From Neoroseomonas marina (lineage in GTDB: Bacteria > Pseudomonadota > Alphaproteobacteria > Acetobacterales > Acetobacteraceae), in contig NZ_JABBKX010000001.1 of NCBI RefSeq assembly GCF_012927745.1, forward strand, positions 806,001-870,000: a stretch of 64,000 bases of DNA, written 5' to 3'. Shown in pieces: positions 54,607-64,000 of the stretch. Every line of letters begins with the position of its first letter. Position 1 is the stretch's first letter. The notes beneath the pieces are model-generated. The model saw nothing but the letters and a program-made list of their open reading frames with translations. It was not told where the DNA came from and ran no database searches. The translations under genes and the position numbers were made by a program.

Positions 54607-55761
54607 TCAGCGGCTCGCGACCAATTGCAGCCCGTCTTCGGACATCCGGACCTCGATCCGGGCGTGACCGAGCAGCATCGTTCCGCCGAGCGGTGCTTCC
54701 GCCTGGGCACCGGTGTCCGGTCGCCTGAGTCGCACCTGCGTGACCGCCACACCCACCGGCAACCGAAGGAGGACGCTGCCGGGAACCGGCAGGACGGCTT
54801 CGGGAAGCTCGATCGCATCCCCGGGCTGGCTCACTTCCACCCGCACCACGGCGTCCCCGTTCAGCCAACCGTTGTACCGGTCGATGATGGGTCCGCTGCG
54901 CAGGGCGAAGCGCGCCCTGACCGTCATGCCGTCGGCGTCCAGCCCCACCCGCACGGCTGAGGCATGCGCGGCGTTGCGCGGTTCGAACCGCGCGTCGAGG
55001 AAGCGTTCGCCCGGCGCCAGGCGGTAGACCACGCGCGCATAGCTGCGGTCGGTCGGCAGGAGCCCGCGCTCGGACAGGGTCTGCGAAATCGTCTGGCGTC
55101 GTTCCAATGCCGCCGTGTGGGGCATGGTGACCACCGTGGCCTGGATACGCTGCGCTGCGGGCGGCGGCGGTGGCGGGGCGCGCACCAGCACCGCAATCTG
55201 GCCGCGGTCAACCGCTGGTGCGCCGCGCGACATCACCTTGACCGAGAGCAGATGCAACCCCGGCACGGCCAGCACATAGTTCTGACAGGCGGATACGCGA
55301 AGGCCCTGCGCGCCCTGGCTCGTGAAGGTCTCGCGCCCCTGGCAACTGGCATCGCTGTCGAGCGGGCCCGCACGGTAGTCGGGGCGCGGCCCGCCCATCG
55401 TCCATGCGGCGTAATCGGCGCCGGGCGCCTCCACGGTGCAGGATATGGTGGCTCCCGCGACGACGCTCGGCAGCAGAAGCGGGCCGCCATCCTCGGGCAG
55501 GCCGGATGCCATGGCACCGGCGCCGAACATCGCGATGGCTGGTGCTTCGGCCTCGGGCAGCGCGTGCGGGTCGCCCAGGGCCTGGCAGCGGATGGACTGC
55601 ACGAAGGGCGGGTACCCCGTGCTGATCGCGAGCAGGAAGTACTGCGCGCCGATGACAGCGACGCCGCCGAGGAAGGCGCCGGCCGTCGCGATGATCGTCG
55701 AGCGAACCCAGATGCGCCGCATCCGCGCTACGCGACCGTTGTCCTCCTCGTCTGCGGCCAC
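54607..55761 (-). CDS. Membrane-anchored protein of unknown function
   Basis: A 384-residue protein: charged N-terminus, one TM helix (residues about 20-43, STIIATAGAFLGGVAVIG), then a periplasmic part. The part contains four cysteines (IRCQALGD, ISCTVEAP, SCQGRETF, SACQNYVL) that could pair, a run of prolines near residue 200 and a C-terminal beta-rich region. I do not recognise the family. In-frame Met at residue 14 is an alternative start. It lies 9 bases downstream of nothing related; ppdK is upstream of its 3' side on the same strand but separate. Confidence 0.65.
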   Translation of the reverse strand: MAADEEDNGRVARMRRIWVRSTIIATAGAFLGGVAVIGAQYFLLAISTGYPPFVQSIRCQALGDPHALPEAEAPAIAMFGAGAMASGLPEDGGPLLLPSVVAGATISCTVEAPGADYAAWTMGGPRPDYRAGPLDSDASCQGRETFTSQGAQGLRVSACQNYVLAVPGLHLLSVKVMSRGAPAVDRGQIAVLVRAPPPPPPAAQRIQATVVTMPHTAALERRQTISQTLSERGLLPTDRSYARVVYRLAPGERFLDARFEPRNAAHASAVRVGLDADGMTVRARFALRSGPIIDRYNGWLNGDAVVRVEVSQPGDAIELPEAVLPVPGSVLLRLPVGVAVTQVRLRRPDTGAQAEAPLGGTMLLGHARIEVRMSEDGLQLVASR

Positions 55762-55770
55762 GCCGGGGGC

Positions 55771-58443
<2,673 letters not shown>

Positions 58444-58456
58444 CGGGGGCTCCCCC

Positions 58457-60787
58457 TCAGGCTTCGATCTTCGAGAAATCCGCCACCGCGTCCATCGCGG
58501 CGCGGAGGCGTGCGAGTAGTTTCAGGCGATTGCGGCGGAGTTCCGGCGCGGGATCGTTGACGATCACCTTGTCGAAGAAGGCATCCACCGGAGCGCGCAG
58601 CGTGGCCATGGCCTCCATCGCGCGTTCGAAATCCTCGGCCGAGAGGTCGAGCTCGATCCGGGCGGCGGCCGCTTCCAGCGCGGCGGCGAGCGCCTCCTCC
58701 TGGTGCGCCTTCAGAAGGTGGTGCTCGTAGCCGGTATCGTAAATGTGGCCGTCGCGCTTTTCCTCGATGCGGAGGATGTTGGCGGCACGGCGATGGGCGG
58801 CGAGGAGGTTGGCCCCGGCCTCGGATTCGACGAAGGCGCGGACCGAATCGGCGCGACGGAGCAGGCGGTTCAGGTCGTCGTCCGGCGCAGCGCCGAGGAC
58901 GGCGGTGACGACGTCGTGGCGCGTGCCCTCGGCGCGGAGCTGGACGCGCAGGCGGTCCGCGAGGAAGTCCATCAGCTCGCGGCCGAGCGCGGCAGCCTTG
59001 GGCACCTCGACCGCGTCGGTCGCGCGGAACACGCGGGTGAGTTCGCCGGAGGAGCCGGTCTGCGGCGCGACGAAGACCGAGATGCCGCGCTCGCGCAGGG
59101 CGGGTACGTGGCCGAGGTCCATCAGCCGCACCAGGATCCGTTCATTCGCGGCGCAGCCCTCGCCTTCCAACCGGGCGGCGGTCTCGAGCAATTCCTGACG
59201 GATCTCGCGGTTCTCGATCAGCGTGGCGACCTGCTTCGGGTCGGCGGCGATCCAGGGCGAGTGGCGCCACTGATCGACATAGCCGGCCATCGCCTCTTCC
59301 AGCAGGTGCCGCAGGGCGAGCCGCAGCCCGTTCTCCCGCACGATGCGGATGATGCCGAGCCCCGCGCGGCGCAGCGCAAAGGGGTCGCCGGACCCGGTCG
59401 GCTTCTCGCCCACGGCGAAGAAGCCCGCGAGCTGATCGAGCTTGTCGGCGAGCGCGACGGAGATCGCCACCGGCTCGGCCGGCGCCTCGTCCCCCGGGCC
59501 GAGGGGGCGGTAATGCGCGGCGATCGCCTCGGCGACCGCGGGCTTCTCGCCCTGGCCGAGGGCGTAGTAGCGGCCCATCACGCCCTGCAGTTCGGGGAAC
59601 TCGCCCACCATGCCGGAGGCGAGGTCGGCCTTGGCGAGCCGCGCCGCGCGGGCCGCATCGGCCGGATCGGCCCCGACCTTCGTCGCGATGATCCGCGCGA
59701 GGCGTTCGAGCCGCGCGACGCGCTGCCCCTGCGTGCCGAGCTTCGCGTGGAACACCACGGAATCGAGCTTCGGCAGGAAGGATTCGAGCGACTGCCTGCG
59801 GTCGAGGTCCCAGAAGAACCGCGCATCCGACAGGCGCGCGCGCAGCACGCGCTCATTGCCCGCGACGATCGACGCCCCGCCATCGGGGGCGGCGATGTTC
59901 GCCACCAGCGCGAATCGCGGCGCGGCGGACCCATCCGCCTGGCGCAGCGCGAAGTAGCGCTGGTTCACGCGCATCGTCGTGCGCATGACCTCGGGCGGGA
60001 GGTCCATGAAGGCGTCGTCGATGCGCCCCAGCAGCGGCACCGGCCATTCGACCAGGCCGGCGACCTCGGTGACCAGGCCCTCGTCCGGCACCACCGTCAG
60101 GCCCTCGGCCGCGGCCAGCGCCGCGATGCCGTCGCGGATCTCGCGTGCGCGCTCGGCGGCGTCCAGCACCACGCGGCGCTCGCGCAGGCCTTCCTGGTAG
60201 TCGGTCAGGCCGCGCACGGCGAAGGCGCCGGGGGCCATGATGCGGTGGCCCTCGGTCTCGTTGCCCGAGGCAAGGCCATGCCCGTCATCCTCGCCGGCGC
60301 GCAGGTCGAAGGGCACCACGGCGCCGTCGAGCACGCACAGGATGCGCTTGAGCGGCCGCACCCACGCCATCGGCGAGGAGCCACCCCAGCGCATCGACTT
60401 GGGCCAGGGGAAGGCGCGGATGATGGCCGGGATGGCGGCGGCGACGAGGGCGCGGGCCTCGACCGTCTCGCCCGGCTTGGACAGGACCCAGAACTGGCCT
60501 TCCTGCTTCAGCGCATCGCGCGTCGCGCCGTGCTTGCGCAGGAAGCCGTCCAGCGCCTGGTCGGGGGCGCCGATGCGGGGTCCGCGTTCCTCCTTGCCCT
60601 CGGTGGTGACCGCGGCGCGCAGCAGGGCGGACAGACCGATGCGGCGGGGGCCGTGGAAGGTGACGGGCGGCGCCTCGACCAGCGCGGCGCAGCGTTCGGC
60701 GAACAGGCGGGCGAGGTCCTCGGCCGCCCGCGCCTGCATCCGCGCCGGGATTTCCTCGGAGAACAGTTCCAGCAGCAGTTCAGGCAC
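58457..60787 (-). CDS. glyS: Glycyl-tRNA synthetase beta subunit, with an insertion
   Basis: A 776-residue subunit of the alpha2beta2 bacterial GlyRS. Starts [17 protein letters not shown], contains [22 protein letters not shown] and, in the C-terminal anticodon-binding domain, [19 protein letters not shown]. It is about 80 residues longer than compact bacterial homologues; the extra sequence is near residues 503-600, between [17 protein letters not shown] and the anticodon-binding region. ATG overlaps the glyQ stop by 8 bases. Confidence 0.95.
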   Translation of the reverse strand: MPELLLELFSEEIPARMQARAAEDLARLFAERCAALVEAPPVTFHGPRRIGLSALLRAAVTTEGKEERGPRIGAPDQALDGFLRKHGATRDALKQEGQFWVLSKPGETVEARALVAAAIPAIIRAFPWPKSMRWGGSSPMAWVRPLKRILCVLDGAVVPFDLRAGEDDGHGLASGNETEGHRIMAPGAFAVRGLTDYQEGLRERRVVLDAAERAREIRDGIAALAAAEGLTVVPDEGLVTEVAGLVEWPVPLLGRIDDAFMDLPPEVMRTTMRVNQRYFALRQADGSAAPRFALVANIAAPDGGASIVAGNERVLRARLSDARFFWDLDRRQSLESFLPKLDSVVFHAKLGTQGQRVARLERLARIIATKVGADPADAARAARLAKADLASGMVGEFPELQGVMGRYYALGQGEKPAVAEAIAAHYRPLGPGDEAPAEPVAISVALADKLDQLAGFFAVGEKPTGSGDPFALRRAGLGIIRIVRENGLRLALRHLLEEAMAGYVDQWRHSPWIAADPKQVATLIENREIRQELLETAARLEGEGCAANERILVRLMDLGHVPALRERGISVFVAPQTGSSGELTRVFRATDAVEVPKAAALGRELMDFLADRLRVQLRAEGTRHDVVTAVLGAAPDDDLNRLLRRADSVRAFVESEAGANLLAAHRRAANILRIEEKRDGHIYDTGYEHHLLKAHQEEALAAALEAAAARIELDLSAEDFERAMEAMATLRAPVDAFFDKVIVNDPAPELRRNRLKLLARLRAAMDAVADFSKIEA

Positions 60788-61649
60788 CGGCCGTCTCCCC
60801 CGCGAGCCAGGACTCGCAGCACCCCTTCGCCAGGTTGCGCACGCGGCCGATATAGGCGGCGCGTTCCGTCACGCTGATCGCGCCCCGCGCGTCGAGCAGG
60901 TTGAAGCGGTGGCTCGCCTTGATGCACTGGTCATAGGCCGGCAGCGCGAGGCCGCGCTCCAGCAGCGCGGCGCATTCCTTCTCCGCGTCCTCGAAGTGGC
61001 GGAACAGCATCGCGACGTCCGCGTGCTCGAAATTGTGCGCGCTGTACTCCTTCTCCGCGCGCAGGAAGACCTCGCCATACTTCACGCCGTCGTCGTTGAA
61101 GGCGAGGTCGTACACGTTCTCCACGCCCTGGATGTACATCGCGAGGCGCTCGAGGCCGTAGGTGAGCTCGGCGGAGGGCCGTTCGCAGGCGATGCCGCCG
61201 ACCTGCTGGAAGTAGGTGAACTGCGTCACCTCCATCCCGTCGCACCAGACCTCCCAGCCGAGGCCCCAGGCGCCGAGGGTCGGGCTCTCCCAATCGTCCT
61301 CGACGAAGCGGATGTCGTGCAGGGACGGGTCGATGCCGAGGGCGCGGTAGGATTCGATCAGCAGGCCCTGCGGGTCGGCCGGGCTCGGCTTCAGGATGAC
61401 CTGGTACTGGTAATAATGCTGCAGCCGGTTCGGGTTCTCGCCGTAGCGGCCGTCCGAGGGCCGGCGGGAGGGCTGCACATAGGCCGCCTTCCAGGGCTTG
61501 GGACCCAACGCGCGCAGCGTGGTCGCCGGGTGGAAGGTGCCCGCGCCCACTTCCATGTCGTAGGGCTGGAGGATGACGCAGCCCTTCTCCGACCAGAAGC
61601 GATGGAGGCGCAGGATGATGTCCTGGAAGCTCGGGGGCTTCTGCGGCAT
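60780..61649 (-). CDS. glyQ: Glycyl-tRNA synthetase alpha subunit
   Basis: A 289-residue class II synthetase subunit carrying the active site. [55 protein letters not shown] and [20 protein letters not shown] are family hallmarks. An in-frame TTG at 61655 could start it two codons earlier. Leads the glyQ-glyS-ppdK run. Confidence 0.97.
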   Translation of the reverse strand: MPQKPPSFQDIILRLHRFWSEKGCVILQPYDMEVGAGTFHPATTLRALGPKPWKAAYVQPSRRPSDGRYGENPNRLQHYYQYQVILKPSPADPQGLLIESYRALGIDPSLHDIRFVEDDWESPTLGAWGLGWEVWCDGMEVTQFTYFQQVGGIACERPSAELTYGLERLAMYIQGVENVYDLAFNDDGVKYGEVFLRAEKEYSAHNFEHADVAMLFRHFEDAEKECAALLERGLALPAYDQCIKASHRFNLLDARGAISVTERAAYIGRVRNLAKGCCESWLAGETAGA

Positions 61650-61730
61650 GGGCAATCCGGAGGGTCTGGCGCGGGGCTGTGTTGCGGCGCACCTATAGGC
61701 GCCAGACCCTCAACCGGCAAGGAAACCGCC

Positions 61731-62135
61731 TTGGACACCGCTGCGAACCTCATCCGCGCCTACCTCGACGCCTTCAACCGGGGGGATCGCCCGGCGATGC
61801 TGGCGCTGCTGACCGAGGATGTCGCCCACGACGTGAACCAGGGCGGCCGGGAGGTGGGGCGCGAGGCCTTCGCCGCCTTCATGGCCCGGATGGACCGCTG
61901 TTATCGCGAACGCCTGGTGGACATCGTGGTGATGGCCGAACCGACCGGCACCCGCGCGTCGGCCGAATTCATCGTGGAGGGCGAATACCTCGCCACCGAT
62001 GAGGGCCTGCCGCCGGCGGCCGGCCAGCGCTACCGCCTGCCGGCCGGGGCCTTCTACGACATCCGGGACGGCCGGATCGCGCGGGTGACCATGCACTACA
62101 ACCTGCAGGACTGGATCCGGCAGGTGGGCGGCTGA
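61731..62135 (+). CDS. Nuclear transport factor 2-like (ketosteroid isomerase-related) protein
   Basis: A 134-residue NTF2/SnoaL-fold protein. It begins LIRAYLDAFNRGDRPAMLALLTEDVAHDVNQGG, the usual helix-strand start, and ends in RLPAGAFYDIRDGRIARVTMHY. The TTG start is supported by AAGGA 7 bases upstream; there is no better ATG. The stop abuts the stop of the facing carbonic anhydrase (TGATCA). Function unknown; members are isomerases or binding proteins. Confidence 0.83.
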   Translation: MDTAANLIRAYLDAFNRGDRPAMLALLTEDVAHDVNQGGREVGREAFAAFMARMDRCYRERLVDIVVMAEPTGTRASAEFIVEGEYLATDEGLPPAAGQRYRLPAGAFYDIRDGRIARVTMHYNLQDWIRQVGG

Positions 62136-62858
62136 TCAGCCGCCGTTGCAGCAGGGCGCCGCGCCGAAGGCCGAGATGGCGTGGCGGCGCAGCGCGCTGA
62201 CCGGCTCCGGCCTGTGGTGCACGCAGGTGTCGATGGCGGGCAGCGAGTCGCGCTCGGCGATCGAGGAGACATGCGGCCCGAGGTCGCGCAGCAGCCCGTC
62301 ATGCATGCCGTAGATCCAGCCATGCAGGTGCAGTTCCGCGCCGCGCGCCCAGGCATTCTCGACGATCGGCGTCGCGGCCACGCGGCGGACCTGCATCTCG
62401 ATGTTGACCTCGCAGAGCCGTTCGAAGCGCCGCCGGTCGTCGTGCATGGCATCGAATACCGCGCGATGCTTGCGGAAGAACATCGAGAGCGGCTGCAGCC
62501 AGTGGTCCACCAGCGCCCCGCGGCGGTCCACCATCGCCCGCTGCACCCCGCCGCAGCCGTAATGCCCGGCCACGATCACATGCCGCACGCCGAGCGTGTC
62601 GATCGCGTATTCGAGCACCGAGAGGATGTTGAGGTCGCTGGTGTGCACGACATTGGCGATGTTGCGGTGGACGAAGACCTCCCCCGGATCGAGGCCCAGC
62701 ACGTCGTTCGCCGTCACCCGGCTGTCCGAGCAGCCGATCCAGAGATAGGTCGGCGTCTGCTGTTCCGACTGGCGGCGGAAGAAGGTCGGGTCCTCCCGCG
62801 TCTTGCGCTCCGCCCATTCCAGGTTCCGGTCGAAGAGGTGATCGAGCGTCTCGGTCAT
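62136..62858 (-). CDS. Beta-class carbonic anhydrase
   Basis: A 240-residue zinc enzyme interconverting CO2 and bicarbonate. Zinc ligands and the Asp-Arg dyad are seen: Cys43, Asp45 and Arg47 in IGCSDSRVTAND, His99 and Cys102 in GHYGCGGVQ. Length and the HRNIANVV segment are normal. Lone gene convergent with the NTF2-like gene and divergent from the Bug receptor. Confidence 0.95.
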   Translation of the reverse strand: MTETLDHLFDRNLEWAERKTREDPTFFRRQSEQQTPTYLWIGCSDSRVTANDVLGLDPGEVFVHRNIANVVHTSDLNILSVLEYAIDTLGVRHVIVAGHYGCGGVQRAMVDRRGALVDHWLQPLSMFFRKHRAVFDAMHDDRRRFERLCEVNIEMQVRRVAATPIVENAWARGAELHLHGWIYGMHDGLLRDLGPHVSSIAERDSLPAIDTCVHHRPEPVSALRRHAISAFGAAPCCNGG

Positions 62859-62998
62859 GGCGTTCCCGGATCCTCCGCCCCCTTGTGCCTCGGGTGCGGA
62901 AGCGGACCTTGGCGCAGGGCCGGCCCGGGCTTCAAGCGGCGGCTTGACGGCCGCTGAGGCGCCCCGCAGAGGAGGCGCGATACGCCCGGAGGCCCGCC

Positions 62999-63964
62999 AT
63001 GCCGATCACCCGTCGCGCCGCGCTTGCGGCAGCCGTGCTGCCGATCGCGGCCCCTGCCCTCGCCCAGCCCTGGCCCGGCCGGCCGATCCGGGTCCTGGTG
63101 CCCTTCGCGCCCGGCGGCGCGGCCGATTCCGCCGCCCGCACCGTGCTTCCGCGGATGGGCGAGCGGCTGTCCACCACCTTCGTGGTCGAGAACCGCACCG
63201 GCGCGGGCGGATCGATCGGCGGCGGCGAGGTCGCGCGGTCGGCGCCGGACGGGTTCACGCTGCTCTGGGATGCGTCCTCCCATATCGTGAATCATGCCCT
63301 GCTGCGCGGCCTGACCTTCGACTACGCGACGGCCTTCCTGCCGATCAGCCAAGTCTGCACCTTCCCGCAGGTGGTCGCGGTGAAGGCCGATTTCCCGGCA
63401 CGCGACCTCGCGGCCTTCATCGCGCTCGCCAAGGCGCGGCCGAACACCATCAACATGGGCACCCAGGGCAATGCGACGGCGGGGCATCTCGGCCTCGCCC
63501 GCTTCGCCCGCGAAGCCGGGATCGAGGTGCAGCACGTGCCCTATCGCGGCGGCGCCGACGCGGCGCGCGACCTGGCCGCCGGCACGCTGGACGGGGTGTT
63601 CATCACCGCGCTCTCGGCGCGGCCAGTGGTCGAGAGCGGGCGGGCGCGCTTCCTCGCCGTTGCCTCGGCGCAGCGGCTGGCGAACCTGCCCGATGTGCCG
63701 ACGCTGTCCGAATCCGGCCTGCCGGGTTTCGACGTGAGCGAGTGGGTCGGCCTGTTCGCCCCCGCCGGCACGAGCCCCGAGATCGCCGCGCGGCTGCAGC
63801 AGGCGCTGGCCGCCAGCCTGGCGGAGGAGGAGGTGCGGGCCCGGCTCGACCGGCTCGGTGCCATCCCCGTGGGCAGCACACCGGCGGACTTCGCGCGCTA
63901 CGTCACGGAGGGCCGGGCCGCCATGACGACGCTGGTGCGTGAGGCGAACATCCGGATCGAGTAG
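62999..63964 (+). CDS. Tripartite tricarboxylate transporter substrate-binding protein (Bug family)
   Basis: A 321-residue periplasmic receptor: signal peptide MPITRRAALAAAVLPIAAPALAQ is trimmed before WPGRPIRVLVPFAPGGAAD; VVENRTGAGGSIGGGEVA, NMGTQGNATAGHLGLARF and VPYRGGADAARDLAAG are the family motifs. A CGGAGG ribosome-binding site lies 6 bases before the ATG. No TctA/TctB genes are seen. The next gene starts 6 bases after its stop. Confidence 0.92.
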   Translation: MPITRRAALAAAVLPIAAPALAQPWPGRPIRVLVPFAPGGAADSAARTVLPRMGERLSTTFVVENRTGAGGSIGGGEVARSAPDGFTLLWDASSHIVNHALLRGLTFDYATAFLPISQVCTFPQVVAVKADFPARDLAAFIALAKARPNTINMGTQGNATAGHLGLARFAREAGIEVQHVPYRGGADAARDLAAGTLDGVFITALSARPVVESGRARFLAVASAQRLANLPDVPTLSESGLPGFDVSEWVGLFAPAGTSPEIAARLQQALAASLAEEEVRARLDRLGAIPVGSTPADFARYVTEGRAAMTTLVREANIRIE

Positions 63965-63970
63965 CCGCGC

Positions 63971-64000
63971 ATGCGACTTGCGCTGCTCGCCGTCGCCGTC
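63971..64000 (+). CDS. Start of a further gene (partial, cut by window end)
   Basis: The window ends ten codons into an ORF reading MRLALLAVAV, which resembles a signal peptide start. It begins 6 bases after the Bug gene, so it is probably co-transcribed. Nothing more can be said. Confidence 0.4.
   Translation, partial: MRLALLAVAV

Noticed and set aside
62130-62141. TGATCA palindrome at the junction of two stop codons
   Set aside because: It arises simply because two convergent genes end back to back (TGA and its reverse complement). No extra function is needed.

Overview
The window is chromosomal DNA from a very GC-rich alphaproteobacterium. Gene content and order fit the Acetobacteraceae, for example a Roseomonas-like lineage: ndk/purN/purM next to the divergent DUF2066-pgsA-perM-hda-ppk-ppx block, an alphaproteobacterial radA-cvpA-purF-SDR block, pyruvate phosphate dikinase, an aa3-type oxidase subunit IV, and two orphan tripartite-tricarboxylate (Bug) periplasmic receptors. 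This lineage call is inference from gene content; no rRNA or tRNA gene was seen. Coding density is very high, and many junctions are 1-8 nt overlaps (ATGA, GTGA, TGATG), indicating translationally coupled operons. I saw no insertion sequence, prophage, CRISPR array or toxin-antitoxin pair.

Layout. 0.1-3.7 kb: a 2-keto-4-pentenoate hydratase-like enzyme, ndk, a 53-residue oxidase subunit IV, purN and purM. 3.7-10.7 kb: a rightward operon for a DUF2066-like secreted protein, a CDP-alcohol phosphatidyltransferase, an AI-2E/PerM protein, Hda, polyphosphate kinase and an Ppx/GppA phosphatase. 10.9-18.4 kb (leftward): a TfdA-like dioxygenase, a peroxide-defence pair (AhpD, AhpC) whose cysteine layout matches the mycobacterial type, an MlaF/MlaE lipid ABC transporter, alr, a GNAT enzyme and dnaB. 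18.5-26 kb (leftward): a lipoprotein, rsmA, surA, lptD, lptG and lptF, an outer-membrane biogenesis operon lacking the pdxA gene that usually sits between surA and rsmA. 26-32 kb: a GT2 glycosyltransferase, an FAD-linked 2-hydroxyacid oxidase, an unusual M19-dipeptidase ORF with an N-terminal extra domain and a two-gene chromate transporter.

32-43 kb: a Bug receptor, acpP-fabF-mltG (fatty-acid synthesis and peptidoglycan termination), a YdcF/ElyC protein, two tandem sulfotransferase paralogues beside an FkbM methyltransferase, then der, bamB and a YfgM-like protein. 43-47.6 kb: a lipoprotein, an SDR, purF, cvpA and radA. 47.8-51.9 kb: an O-antigen ligase-like protein facing a three-gene glycosyltransferase operon (GT4, GT2, GT9), probably making LPS core or surface glycan. 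51.9-64 kb: ygfZ, an ICMT-like methyltransferase, a GNAT enzyme, a polysaccharide deacetylase, an orphan membrane-anchored protein, ppdK, glyS/glyQ, an NTF2-like protein, a beta-carbonic anhydrase and a second Bug receptor.

Most of the window is housekeeping, and I did not find a convincing previously undescribed system. The items most worth a second look are: an inverted pair of homologous two-hairpin terminator modules with a compensatory base-pair change between ppx and the dioxygenase; a cluster of perfect palindromes around ahpC/ahpD/mlaF; two genes whose only plausible starts near the conserved N-terminus include CTG; an in-frame fusion placing a signal peptide inside the dipeptidase ORF; an insertion of roughly 80 residues in GlyS; and the sulfotransferase/FkbM island.
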